Positions 1 through 9,106 of a DNA stretch of 64,000 bases are shown in pieces. A program made the translations under genes and the position numbers. The first letter of the stretch is position 1, and every line of letters starts with the position of its first letter. This DNA is from CAVZXS01 sp963779325 (GTDB lineage Bacteria > Bacteroidota > Bacteroidia > Chitinophagales > Chitinophagaceae). The stretch is from positions 62,001 through 126,000 of the forward strand of contig CAVZXS010000007.1 in NCBI GenBank assembly GCA_963779325.1. Direction: 5' to 3'. The notes under the pieces were generated by a model that worked only from the letters and a program-made list of their open reading frames with translations, made no database searches and was not told the origin of the DNA.

Positions 1-178
1 CGGCAGTCTCATTTTTCAGGGCAAAATAATAATCTGATATTTTTTGTAATTCAAAAAATTTTGCAGAATCGGTTGCTGCATTTTGAAGACGGGATGAAAG
101 CTCCGGGGGCAGTTCATTTTGAGCGGAAGATTGTAATACATATGAAAATATGAAAACGAAAAGTAAAAGGCGGCGCAT
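1..178 (-). CDS. Secreted protein, 5' part only (possibly TPR sensor)
   Basis: Only the first 59 codons are present; the gene runs off the left edge. The ATG at 178 opens a typical signal peptide (basic MRR, hydrophobic core LLLFVFIFSYVL, cleavage after SSAQ). The mature start (ELPPELSSRLQNAATDSAKF, then ELQKISDYYFALKNETA) resembles the beginning of the TPR-containing periplasmic region of Bacteroidota sensor kinases, but this is a weak resemblance and the function is open. It is transcribed away from the VPS10-like gene. Confidence 0.6.
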   Translation of the reverse strand, partial: MRRLLLFVFIFSYVLQSSAQNELPPELSSRLQNAATDSAKFFELQKISDYYFALKNETA

Positions 179-638
179 ATAAATTTTTCTGCAGTGTAAT
201 TTGGCTTTTGTTGTGCTTTTGACTGAAAACATCCGTTCTTTGTTTGCGTTAATTAGGCTAATGTCTTACATTAAAGAAAATGCGGGTTTTTACATAGAAT
301 TTATTTCATTTCAAAATGTTTATTATTGCCCGCAATAAAAGATAGGTAGAAACGGGACGTTTAAACGGGGTGGATAATGTTTGCAAAATGATACCTTCAA
401 CGGTAAGTTAATGATTTTTCATCATTCGGCAGGAGAGTTCCTTTCTAAGCAAAATATTGGTAACAAATTATTACACTACAACCCGTGATTTAAATCGCAT
501 CGGTATCTAAACAATCGATTATAAAAAAAACGATATATCGGTCTACATTCTATAGACCTGCCTTTAGCTACAGATAAAAATACAGCTATTTAAAATTTAA
601 AAATTAGATTTATATTTCCATATCAAATCCACACAATT
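179..638. other. 460-bp divergent intergenic region
   Basis: No ORF of coding character is seen. The region separates two divergent genes and must hold both promoters. A 10-bp palindrome, CGATATATCG (531-540), is followed at once by a short hairpin, GGTCTA...TAGACC (540-558), about 80 nt upstream of the VPS10-like start. The hairpin has no T-run, so it is more likely a leader or operator structure than a terminator. Confidence 0.4.
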
Positions 639-3600
639 ATGCCAAAACAATTGCTGCTTTTTGTAATCTTTTTTTTTGCATTATCTGCTGCAAACGCCCA
701 AATTAAAAAAGATTCTTCTGCAAATAACGTCAACAGCTATTTTAAACCGGTGAAATGGCGCTGCATCGGGCCTTTTCGCGGCGGCCGTTCCAATTGCGCT
801 ACCGGCGTAACGGGCAACCCGGCTGTTTATTACCAGGGTATTACGGGCGGCGGTCTTTGGAAAACAGAAGACATGGGTATCACCTGGCAAAATATTTCTG
901 ACGGGTTTTTTAAAACAGGATCGGTAGGCGCAGTAGCAGTTGCAGAAAGCGACCCGAATATTGTTTATGTCGGTATGGGTGAACATGCAATACGGGGTGT
1001 GATGACTCATCACGGCGATGGTGTATATAAATCAACCGATGCAGGAAAAAAATGGAAGAAGATGGGGCTCGATTTAACGCAGCATATTGCCCGTATTATT
1101 ATACATCCTAAAGATCCGAATATTGTATACATAGCTGCACAGGGAGCATTATACAGCAAATCAAAAGAAAGGGGTATTTATAAATCTGTTGATGGCGGCG
1201 CTACATGGAAAAATGTTTTGTATGTGGATGATAAAACAGGCTGTGCCGAAATTTCAATGGATATGAACAATCCGATGATATTGTATGCTGCTATGTGGGA
1301 ACATGGCCGTCGGCCGTGGAAAGTTATCAGCGGGGGAACCGGCAGCGGATTGTATAAATCAACGGATGCAGGCGAGCATTGGGAAAAAATGCAGGATGCC
1401 CGCCAGGATGACCCGTTCGGACGGGGCTTGCCAAAAGAAATGGGTAAAATGTCAATTGCCGTTTGTCGTTCCAATTCAGAAAAAGTATACGCCTTGATTG
1501 AAAGTGATTCAGAAAAAGAAGAAGGCGGTTTGTATATGTCTGCAGATGCGGGCAAAAGTTGGAGCCAGGTTTCAAACGATAATCATTTAATACAAAGAGC
1601 ATGGTATTATATTGAACTTTTTCCTGATCCCAATAATGAAAACACCTTGTATGTGCTGAGTGCTCCGGCGCTTAAATCTATTGATGGCGGAAAAACTTGG
1701 GAAGATATTTCGAATACGCATGGCGATTATCATAATCTCTGGATAAATCCCGCTAATTCAAATAATATGATTATTTCTGATGACGGCGGCTCTGCAATAA
1801 CATTTAACGGAGGAAAAACATGGAGCAGTCAAAATAATCAACCAACGGCGCAGTTCTATCGTATCAATGTAGACAATCTGTTTCCTTACAATATTTACGG
1901 CGGACAACAGGACAACAGCTCGGTGAAGATTGCAAGTCGTGAACCCGGCGGTAGCGGCATCAGCAATAACAGTTGGACATATTCTGCCGGCGGTGAAAGC
2001 GCTTTTCTTGCTTTTAATCCCGATGATCCGCAATTTGTATTGGGCGGCAGTTACCAGGGTACCATTGAAGTGCTGAATACAAAAGCAAAAGCCGGTACTA
2101 ACATTATGGCTGCGCCCATTCAGTACCTTACCCGTGATGCAAAGGATATGAAATATCGTTTCAACTGGAATGCACCGATTATATGGAGCAAACATGAATC
2201 CAATGTTTTCTATCACGGTTCACAATATTTATTGCGTACAACAGATTTGGGTAAAACCTGGACTGAAGTATCACCCGACCTGACAAGAAATGAAAAAGAA
2301 AAACAAGGGAAGCCGGGCGTACCGTACACCAATGAAGCGGTAGGTGCAGAAAATTACGGAACACTTTCATATGTCATTGAATCGCCGGATGAAAAAGGAG
2401 TGATATATACCGGCAGTGATGATGGTTATGTTTATTTGACAAAAGATAACGGAGCGCATTGGCAAAATGTAACGCCGGCCGGTTTGCAGGAATGCCTTAT
2501 CAATGCAATTGAAATTTCTCCTTTTGATAAAAGCACTGCATACATTGCCACTACAAGATATAAATTTAATGATCACACACCCGGTTTGTATAAAACAACG
2601 GACTATGGGAAAACATGGGTGAAAATAAATAACGGAATCCCTGCCGGCGCATTTACTAGAGTAGTACGGGAAGATGATACGAGAAAAGATTTACTCTTTG
2701 CAGGAACTGAAACGGGTATCTATATTTCATGGAACGGCGGAAAAAATTGGGAACCCTTTCAACTCAATATGCCTGTTACACCAATTACCGATTTACGTAT
2801 TCATAAAGGAAATTTAATTGCATCTACATCGGGCAGATCGTTTTGGATAATGGATGATTTAAGTTTGATTCGTCAGTATAAAAAAGATGCCGGTACATTC
2901 TCCATTTTTAATCCTTCGCCTGCTTACCTTATAAACGGTTCAAGCGAACTGGATGAATCCAATGCAGATTTTACCGGATTGCATAAGTCTCGTGGCGTAA
3001 ACCCTTCTACAGGCTCAGTCATTTATTATCAATTACCCGAGATAAAAGATAGTGTTGAAATAATTATGGAAATAAAAGATGCAGCCGGAAATCTTGTGCG
3101 TAAATACAGTTCAAAAAAAGACAGTAACTATAAAAAATATGATGGCGGTCCGCCTGCAGACCCCGTATTACCTAAAGCAAAAGGATTGAACCGTTTTGTG
3201 TGGGACATGCGTTATGCAACTATGCCGGGTGTACCTGATGTTTATATTGAGAGCAATTACCGCGGGCATAAAGCCATTCCGGGCAAATACACCGTCACGT
3301 TAAAGGCGAAGGAACAAAAAATATCTACAGATGCGGAGGTGTTGGCAAATCCATTGTATCCCACGGATGCGGTTACGTACAAAGAATATACTAACATTAT
3401 GAGCAGTATGGAAAACGAACTGACCGCGATGCATAAAATGGTGAACAATCTGAATGCAAAAAGAGAACAGTTGGAATCTTTGCTTGCTTCACTCTCAGAT
3501 GAAAAATATACTGTATTAAAAACAGAAGCAACTGCATTGGTAAAAACAATGAAAGCTTGGGATGAAGACATGATTCAGCGTAAAACAAAAGTGTACGACG

Positions 3601-3827
3601 ATGCGGATAATTTCCCGGCAAAGTTTACGGCAAACTATTTATTCCTTATCAATCAAACCGAAAGCGATATCCCGGTAGTGAATAAGCCCTCATTGGAGAG
3701 GATGCAAGAATTAAATGCCGAATGGGTCGTACTCAAAAACAAGGGAGTGGAAATACTGGAAAAGAATATTCCCGCTTTAAATAAAAAATTATGGGAGGCC
3801 GGTATAGGAGCGGTGTGGAAGAATTGA
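639..3827 (+). CDS. VPS10/sortilin-like BNR-repeat secreted protein
   Basis: 1062 aa with an N-terminal signal peptide (LLLFVIFFFALSAANAQ). From about residue 70 to 715 there are roughly eleven Asp-box motifs of the type S/T-x-D-x-G-x-T-W (for example STDAGKKW, SVDGGATW, TTDLGKTW), as in the VPS10/sortilin and BNR-type glycosidase-like propellers; two propellers are likely. The region after about residue 915 is helical and coiled-coil-like. The family is common in Bacteroidota and annotated as glycosyl hydrolase or sortilin-like, but no catalytic activity can be assigned from sequence. Around residues 251-261 an extra loop (QDARQDDPFGR) is coded by a GC-rich repeat also found in the M1 gene downstream. 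Monocistronic by spacing. Confidence 0.85.
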   Translation: MPKQLLLFVIFFFALSAANAQIKKDSSANNVNSYFKPVKWRCIGPFRGGRSNCATGVTGNPAVYYQGITGGGLWKTEDMGITWQNISDGFFKTGSVGAVAVAESDPNIVYVGMGEHAIRGVMTHHGDGVYKSTDAGKKWKKMGLDLTQHIARIIIHPKDPNIVYIAAQGALYSKSKERGIYKSVDGGATWKNVLYVDDKTGCAEISMDMNNPMILYAAMWEHGRRPWKVISGGTGSGLYKSTDAGEHWEKMQDARQDDPFGRGLPKEMGKMSIAVCRSNSEKVYALIESDSEKEEGGLYMSADAGKSWSQVSNDNHLIQRAWYYIELFPDPNNENTLYVLSAPALKSIDGGKTWEDISNTHGDYHNLWINPANSNNMIISDDGGSAITFNGGKTWSSQNNQPTAQFYRINVDNLFPYNIYGGQQDNSSVKIASREPGGSGISNNSWTYSAGGESAFLAFNPDDPQFVLGGSYQGTIEVLNTKAKAGTNIMAAPIQYLTRDAKDMKYRFNWNAPIIWSKHESNVFYHGSQYLLRTTDLGKTWTEVSPDLTRNEKEKQGKPGVPYTNEAVGAENYGTLSYVIESPDEKGVIYTGSDDGYVYLTKDNGAHWQNVTPAGLQECLINAIEISPFDKSTAYIATTRYKFNDHTPGLYKTTDYGKTWVKINNGIPAGAFTRVVREDDTRKDLLFAGTETGIYISWNGGKNWEPFQLNMPVTPITDLRIHKGNLIASTSGRSFWIMDDLSLIRQYKKDAGTFSIFNPSPAYLINGSSELDESNADFTGLHKSRGVNPSTGSVIYYQLPEIKDSVEIIMEIKDAAGNLVRKYSSKKDSNYKKYDGGPPADPVLPKAKGLNRFVWDMRYATMPGVPDVYIESNYRGHKAIPGKYTVTLKAKEQKISTDAEVLANPLYPTDAVTYKEYTNIMSSMENELTAMHKMVNNLNAKREQLESLLASLSDEKYTVLKTEATALVKTMKAWDEDMIQRKTKVYDDADNFPAKFTANYLFLINQTESDIPVVNKPSLERMQELNAEWVVLKNKGVEILEKNIPALNKKLWEAGIGAVWKN
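1395..1426 (+). repeat. GC-rich imperfect palindrome inside VPS10-like gene (copy 1)
   Basis: 32 bp identical at 28 positions to 4897-4928 inside the M1 peptidase gene. The left arm is CCCGCC and the right arm CGGACGGGG. Read in frame here it codes DARQDDPFGRG; the other copy is read in a different frame. It falls in a loop between two Asp-box repeats. Confidence 0.65.
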
Positions 3828-4077
3828 ATTATAACCGGCGCTGTTGATAATAAAAAAAGCCCCGGTGTTGCATAAGTCAAATGAGTGTGCATATTTCGTG
3901 ATAACAAACATTATTTACTTAACGCAGTAAGAATCAGCAGTTGGCGAAAAGCCATACAGGAAAAAACATTTACAATACCGGCTACTTGTTACAAAGTAGC
4001 GGCCATGTTGAATTATAAAAGATATTTTATTTTTCCTTCTGCGGAAAACAATTTAAATTACATACAAACTAATTTTT

Positions 4078-4473
4078 ATGAGACAGCTAATTTACACCCC
4101 TGTATTATTATTCGGTTTGTTGCTATTAGTGCAATCCTGCACCAAACAATCTCGTGATGAAAAAGCTTATACCCCCGAGACCATCAACGCTTCGGTTTCA
4201 GTTAGCAATCCGTATACTTTAAATTTAAATGATCTCGGTAATGTTAGCATCAGCAAACAGGCTGTGTACTATAATGTCAGTCAAACGGAGAATGAAGGGA
4301 TACCCGTATACAGGTACGTTCCTAAAGCCGGGTATTCGGGTACGGACGAAGTGGAATTGTCGGTTTCTAAAACCACTTACTCAGGCGGCGGCGGATGCAA
4401 TAACGGAGGCAGCGGCAGTTATGCCAATACGTATACTTCTAAAATTCTTATTAAATTCAGTATAACCAATTAA
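4078..4473 (+). CDS. Small glycine-rich lipoprotein, unknown
   Basis: 131 aa. The N-terminus is a lipoprotein signal peptide with lipobox LVQSC (Cys21), so the product is probably anchored in the envelope. The mature part has a run of beta-strand-like sequence and a Gly/Asn-rich stretch near the end (GGGGCNNGGSGS). No family is recognised. It stands alone between the VPS10-like gene and an M1 peptidase and is followed by a strong terminator. Confidence 0.6.
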   Translation: MRQLIYTPVLLFGLLLLVQSCTKQSRDEKAYTPETINASVSVSNPYTLNLNDLGNVSISKQAVYYNVSQTENEGIPVYRYVPKAGYSGTDEVELSVSKTTYSGGGGCNNGGSGSYANTYTSKILIKFSITN

Positions 4474-4492
4474 ACCATCCTTCAATAGCTTT

Positions 4493-4529
4493 AAAAACCC
4501 ATTCTCCTCGCATCGGAATGGGTTTTTAT
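4493..4529 (+). terminator. Rho-independent terminator
   Basis: Perfect 12-bp stem, AAAAACCCATTC (4493-4504) with GAATGGGTTTTT (4516-4527), 11-nt loop, T-rich right arm. It lies 20 nt after the lipoprotein stop. Confidence 0.85.
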
Positions 4530-4627
4530 TTATTACAATTGAATTACAACTTATAAAATCTTCTGGGCATTGATGATGCAATCTATTCTTTCCTTATTTT
4601 TAAAGAATCACTATACAAACTACAAGT

Positions 4628-6238
4628 ATGAAACTATTTTCATTTTTGATTATTCTTTTAATCAGTACCCGGTTACAAGCCCAGGAAGCTTATTGGCAAC
4701 AACAGTTGCGTTATACCATTAAAGCGGAATTGAACGATAAAGACAAATCAATTAACGGCTTTGAAACAATTGTATACAAAAACAATTCGCCTTCCGCACT
4801 GGATTTTATATGGTTTCATATATGGCCCAATGCGTATAAAAATGAATCTACCGCATTGCTGCAACAAATAAAAAATGATAAGGATCGGTCAAAAAAGATG
4901 CCCGCCCGGACGACCGGATCGGACGGGGAGAACTTTGGTAAAGGGTATATTGACCGCTTGAATTTTAAAGTGAACGACTTGGCGGCCAAAACAGAAGCGC
5001 ACCCTAATAAGCAATATATAGATGTCATAAAATTACTTTTGAATAAGCCATTACTGCCCGGCGATTCTATCACTATTTCTACACCTTTTAAAGTGCAACT
5101 GCCGCCTTATTTTTCAAGATCGGGTTATGCCGATGGCGAGTTTATGGCCTGCCAATGGTACCCCAAACCTGCGGTGTTTGATAAACTCGGCTGGCATGAG
5201 TTCCCTTATTTAGATATGGGAGAGTTTTACAGTGAGTACGCCGATTATACAGTCAACCTTACACTGCCTTCAGATTATATAGTAGGCGCTACGGGTACAT
5301 TACAATCAAAAGAGGAACTGGATGCTTATAAAAAGGCAGGCGCAAAAAATGCGGCCGATAGAAACGGTAAACCGGTTCTTTATGTACCGCTTAATAAAAA
5401 TGAAAAGAAAACGCTGAGCTATTATGCAGAACAGGTACCTGACTTTGCATGGTTTGCCGATAAAGGTTTTGTAATACAATATGATACAACAGAGCTGCCG
5501 GGCGGTAAAGTGATAGATGCCTTTTCTTATTATCATAATAAGAAAGGCACTATTTGGAACAACAGTATAGATTATATAAAAGACGGTGTAAGAAAATACA
5601 GCGGTTGGGTAGGAGAGTATGCATACCCCGTAGTGCAGGTAGTAGAAGGGCCAAAAAATAATTCGAGCGGCGGAATGGAATACCCGATGGTAACACTTAT
5701 TACAAGTCCTGATGCAAAAGTAGAATCTTTGGATGCCGTAATTGCGCATGAAATAGGACATAACTGGTTTATGGGTATGTTGGGCAGTAACGAAAGAGAT
5801 CATACCTGGATGGATGAAGGATTGAATACTTATTTTCAGTTCAGGTATGAAGCGGAAAAATACAGGGCCAATTCTATTTTTGGAGATGCTATTCCGAAAG
5901 AGATTAAAGAAATGTCTGCGAATGATTTTTTAGCAGTGATATATGATGCGGTAGAAAAAAATATACCGATGCAATCGGCTATGGATATACCGGCGGATAA
6001 ATTCCCTGACAGCGGCGAGTACGGTCTTGTGTCGTATGTAAAAACAGCTTTGTGGATGTATATGCTGGAATCTGCGGTTGGTTGGGACAAAGTACAATTA
6101 GCAGTGCAGAATTATTTTACCAAATGGAAAAATAAACACCCGCAACCGGCAGATATGCAGGCTGCTTTTGAAGAAGCGATTGGCGCCAAGCTCGATAAAT
6201 TTTTTGACCTGACTAAGAAGGAAGGAAAATTTCAATAG
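4628..6238 (+). CDS. Short M1-family zinc metallopeptidase
   Basis: 536 aa, signal peptide ending RLQAQ. The gluzincin core is complete: the GAMEN-like substrate motif GGMEYP near residue 350 and HEIGHNWF near 374, with the third zinc ligand in WMDEGLNTY about 18 residues later. It is an exopeptidase-type enzyme presumably acting in the periplasm or outer membrane. At 536 aa it ends soon after the catalytic helical domain, much shorter than the two M1 proteins at 55-60 kb (794 and 801 aa), but the stop is clean and a terminator follows, so it looks like a natural short form. Residues 91-100 (MPARTTGSDG) are coded by a GC-rich repeat shared with the VPS10-like gene. Confidence 0.9.
   Translation: MKLFSFLIILLISTRLQAQEAYWQQQLRYTIKAELNDKDKSINGFETIVYKNNSPSALDFIWFHIWPNAYKNESTALLQQIKNDKDRSKKMPARTTGSDGENFGKGYIDRLNFKVNDLAAKTEAHPNKQYIDVIKLLLNKPLLPGDSITISTPFKVQLPPYFSRSGYADGEFMACQWYPKPAVFDKLGWHEFPYLDMGEFYSEYADYTVNLTLPSDYIVGATGTLQSKEELDAYKKAGAKNAADRNGKPVLYVPLNKNEKKTLSYYAEQVPDFAWFADKGFVIQYDTTELPGGKVIDAFSYYHNKKGTIWNNSIDYIKDGVRKYSGWVGEYAYPVVQVVEGPKNNSSGGMEYPMVTLITSPDAKVESLDAVIAHEIGHNWFMGMLGSNERDHTWMDEGLNTYFQFRYEAEKYRANSIFGDAIPKEIKEMSANDFLAVIYDAVEKNIPMQSAMDIPADKFPDSGEYGLVSYVKTALWMYMLESAVGWDKVQLAVQNYFTKWKNKHPQPADMQAAFEEAIGAKLDKFFDLTKKEGKFQ
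4897..4928 (+). repeat. GC-rich imperfect palindrome inside M1 gene (copy 2)
   Basis: Second copy of the 32-bp element at 1395-1426 (28/32 identical). Arms CCCGCCCG and CGGACGGG can pair with one mismatch. The codon phase differs from copy 1: here it is read ATG CCC GCC CGG and so on. Confidence 0.65.
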
Positions 6239-6286
6239 CTCTAATAAACTGTTTGCAGAGCGATTGTTGATGTTTTTTTAAGTAAG

Positions 6287-6328
6287 CGGCAAAGGAAGTA
6301 AGTCAATTTCCTTTGCCGTATTTTTTTT
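6287..6328 (+). terminator. Rho-independent terminator
   Basis: Perfect 11-bp stem, CGGCAAAGGAA (6287-6297) with TTCCTTTGCCG (6308-6318), followed by TATTTTTTTT. It ends the M1 transcript. Confidence 0.9.
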
Positions 6329-6444
6329 AAAAGGTGGTTAAAATCATTAACATTTATCCCCGGTTAAGAAGTTAACTGACCTTTCATCATGTACCCCTGC
6401 ATGATGCAAATGATAGAAGATAATTTAGAGGTAATCAAAAACCA

Positions 6445-7440
6445 ATGAACCTTATCGGCCGTTTTTATAGGAAAAAAGGCCTGTTGTATTTAATGTTGCT
6501 GCTTTTGTGCAGTAGAGCGACTGCAAAAGAAAAACACATCAATTCCAACGGCAAAGAACGGGCTGTTCGTATTTACGCTGCGGGCAAATATGATCAGGAC
6601 TCTTCCGGCAGTGTTATACCATTTAGCCGGGCGGGCAACCTTATCGTTGTAAAAGCGAGAGTGGATACAATCGAAGGTAACTTCATTTTAGATACCGGTT
6701 CGCCGCATCTTGTTTTAAATCTTACTTACTTCCGCGATTATCCTTCTACCTGGTCCCAATCCGAAGAGAAAAAAGGTATTACCGGTTCGGTAGAAAATGT
6801 TTTGCAAACTACGGTTAGAAATTTTTCTTTCGGAGATTTGAAGCAATACAATCTGAATGCCGATTTAGTAAACCTGGGCCATATTGAGAACAGGAAGGGA
6901 ATACGAATACTTGGGTTGATTGGCATGGAACTGCTTACAAACTATGAGATGATTATTGATTACGAAAAAAATTTAATTTACCTGCATTGGGTCAGCAGAA
7001 AAAAATCATCCTCGTATCAACATGAAATGCTTACTGATACATCAGCTTATTACACTTCTTCCATAGAATTAAAAGATGCACGTATAATGGTGCGATCGGA
7101 AGTAGCCGGAAAAAAAATGAGGCTGATTATAGACAGCGGAGCCGAAACAAATATATTGGACAGCCGCTTGCCCGATAATGTGTTTGATGAAGTAATGATC
7201 AACAGCCGTATTGTATTGACAGGTATTGGTGATAAAAAAGTAGAAGCGCTGCGGGGTAACCTTTCAAGGATCACAATTGGCGGACAACGGGTTGAAAATT
7301 TGCCCGTATTAATTACCAACCTGGAAAAAACCTGTTTTTCATACGGCGGTTGTGTAGACGGAGTTTTAGGATTTGATTTTCTTTCTTTAAAGAAAATTGG
7401 GTTTAATTTTGTGAAACGGAAAATGTATATATGGAAATGA
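6445..7440 (+). CDS. Retropepsin-like aspartyl protease, secreted
   Basis: 331 aa with an N-terminal signal sequence. Two aspartyl protease signatures are visible: DTGSPHLVLN near residue 83 and DSGAETNILD near residue 229, each followed by strands and an I-L-G-L-I-G or V-L-G-F-D flap/psi-loop pattern. Having two D-T/S-G halves in one chain suggests an intramolecular pseudo-dimer, pepsin-like in layout but built of retropepsin-type halves, as in many Bacteroidota PDZ-less aspartyl proteases. The substrate is unknown. The stop codon overlaps the start of the next gene, so the two are translationally coupled. Confidence 0.85.
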   Translation: MNLIGRFYRKKGLLYLMLLLLCSRATAKEKHINSNGKERAVRIYAAGKYDQDSSGSVIPFSRAGNLIVVKARVDTIEGNFILDTGSPHLVLNLTYFRDYPSTWSQSEEKKGITGSVENVLQTTVRNFSFGDLKQYNLNADLVNLGHIENRKGIRILGLIGMELLTNYEMIIDYEKNLIYLHWVSRKKSSSYQHEMLTDTSAYYTSSIELKDARIMVRSEVAGKKMRLIIDSGAETNILDSRLPDNVFDEVMINSRIVLTGIGDKKVEALRGNLSRITIGGQRVENLPVLITNLEKTCFSYGGCVDGVLGFDFLSLKKIGFNFVKRKMYIWK

Positions 7441-8903
7441 CGGATAGTAAAATACATTGTGTACTTAAAAAAGTAAAACGAGTAGTTTTAATACACGTTT
7501 TACTGCTTATTTCATTTAACGGCATTTTGGCGCAGGCGCCTGTAAAATATTACAAGGTAAAAAACGGCAAGATGTATATTGAATTAAGCAAATCACTTTC
7601 CGATGCCTCATTGGATAGTTTTATCAACCAATTTCAATTGCAATCGCTGGCGCTTAAGCAGTTTTCCGCGAACGGTTTTGAAGATTCGTTGAATAAGTTT
7701 GAGTGGGATATCATTTTGAATAATAAAGACCGTTTCGTTATTACAAAACCATTATATGCCATTGATAAAATTACAGATCCCGTTGAACGAATGCGGTTGA
7801 TTGAAAAACAACTGAATGATATTTATCCGTTGTCAGGCACTAAAGTTAAAATCGGTGCTAATCGTTTCAAAAATAAATTTCCTTTTTTCATACGGGAGGA
7901 TTCTGTAGTTATTTTTTACCTGCGCAATAACTTGAAAGCCGGTAAAGTAATGCTGGCCGGTACTTTTAATAAATGGGACCCGGGTAATTTACCTATGAAA
8001 CGTACCGACAGCGGTTGGGTGACCGAAGTAAAACTAAAACCCGGCAAGCATTGGTATAAATTTATTGCAGACGGAGATTGGACAATTGATAATGATAACA
8101 GGCAGAATGAAAATGACGGCCGGGGCAATACCAATTCAATATTTTATTATACAAATGTTGTTTTCAAATTAAGCGGTTATACAGATGTAAAGAAAATATT
8201 CCTGGCCGGCAGTTTTAATGATTGGCAAAAGGGAGAATTAGAAATGAATAAAACTGCAAACGGATGGGAGCTGCCTGTTTACTTACCGGAAGGTACACAT
8301 ACGTATCGCTTTGCTGCAAATGGTAAATGGTTCGCCGATCCTGAAAATGCAGATCGTTACCCGAATGAATTTAGAGAGTTCAATTCAGTTATCAGGATCG
8401 GCAAACCGCGGTTGTTCTTTCTGAAAGGTTATGAAGATGCTAAAGAAGCGGTATTGACCGGCTCGTTTAACAAATGGCGGACGGATGAATTGTATATGAA
8501 AAAAGTAAACGGCGGTTGGGAGTTGTCCTACACATTGGGCCCCGGTAATTATGAGTACCGCTTTCGGGTAGATGGTATGTGGGTAACGGATTCCGGCAAT
8601 AATGTAAAAACTAATGCAGGCGAGACTAATTCTTATTTAATAATTGATACGAATTATACATTTCGCCTAAAGGCATATCCCAATGCAAAAACTGTTTTTC
8701 TTGCAGGCGATTTTAATGACTGGACACCGAATTCTTTACCAATGAAAAAAGAAGGTGACGAATGGGTGTTTAGAGTGCATCTTTCGCAGGGCAAGCACTT
8801 GTATAAATTTATTGTTGATGATCAATGGATTATTGACCCCGGCAATAAACTTTGGGAACAAAACGAGCATGATACCGGTAACTCAGTACTTTGGATTGAG
8901 TAA
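7431..8903 (+). CDS. Secreted protein with four AMPK/CBM48-like E-set repeats
   Basis: 490 aa. ATGs at 7431 and 7437 both overlap the end of the protease gene (ATGA at 7437). A signal peptide ends near ILAQAP. After a unique region of about 125 residues there are four repeats of about 80 residues with the glycogen-binding E-set signature: LAGTFNKWDP, LAGSFNDWQK, LTGSFNKWRT, LAGDFNDWTP, each followed by a W-x(n)-LxxGxxxYKF/YRF block and a W-x-x-D-P/N block. These resemble CBM48/AMPK-beta domains. No catalytic domain is present, so the likely role is binding of alpha-glucan-type sugars or a structural one; this is inference. Confidence 0.8.
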   Translation: MEMTDSKIHCVLKKVKRVVLIHVLLLISFNGILAQAPVKYYKVKNGKMYIELSKSLSDASLDSFINQFQLQSLALKQFSANGFEDSLNKFEWDIILNNKDRFVITKPLYAIDKITDPVERMRLIEKQLNDIYPLSGTKVKIGANRFKNKFPFFIREDSVVIFYLRNNLKAGKVMLAGTFNKWDPGNLPMKRTDSGWVTEVKLKPGKHWYKFIADGDWTIDNDNRQNENDGRGNTNSIFYYTNVVFKLSGYTDVKKIFLAGSFNDWQKGELEMNKTANGWELPVYLPEGTHTYRFAANGKWFADPENADRYPNEFREFNSVIRIGKPRLFFLKGYEDAKEAVLTGSFNKWRTDELYMKKVNGGWELSYTLGPGNYEYRFRVDGMWVTDSGNNVKTNAGETNSYLIIDTNYTFRLKAYPNAKTVFLAGDFNDWTPNSLPMKKEGDEWVFRVHLSQGKHLYKFIVDDQWIIDPGNKLWEQNEHDTGNSVLWIE

Positions 8904-9106
8904 TATTTCTTAACAATAAAAATCTGAAACCCGATAGTTCTTATGTTTTACTGACGATGATTTTGATTTCCTCAACTATCAGGTATGAGGCCGGTAAAAT
9001 TCGTAAACAGGAATTTAACTTTATAAAATAATAAGCATGTGGCTGTTTTATATCAGGGCGATTAATTCGGCCTGAAAATTGAAGAAGGGGATTGAAATCA
9101 TCTGCC

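Noticed and set aside
540..558. Hairpin upstream of the VPS10-like gene as a terminator or riboswitch
   Set aside because: Six-bp stem, no T-run and no known riboswitch core; kept only as a note in the intergenic entry.
7431..8903. Glycogen-branching or pullulanase-type enzyme
   Set aside because: E-set/CBM48-like repeats only; no GH13 barrel motifs.
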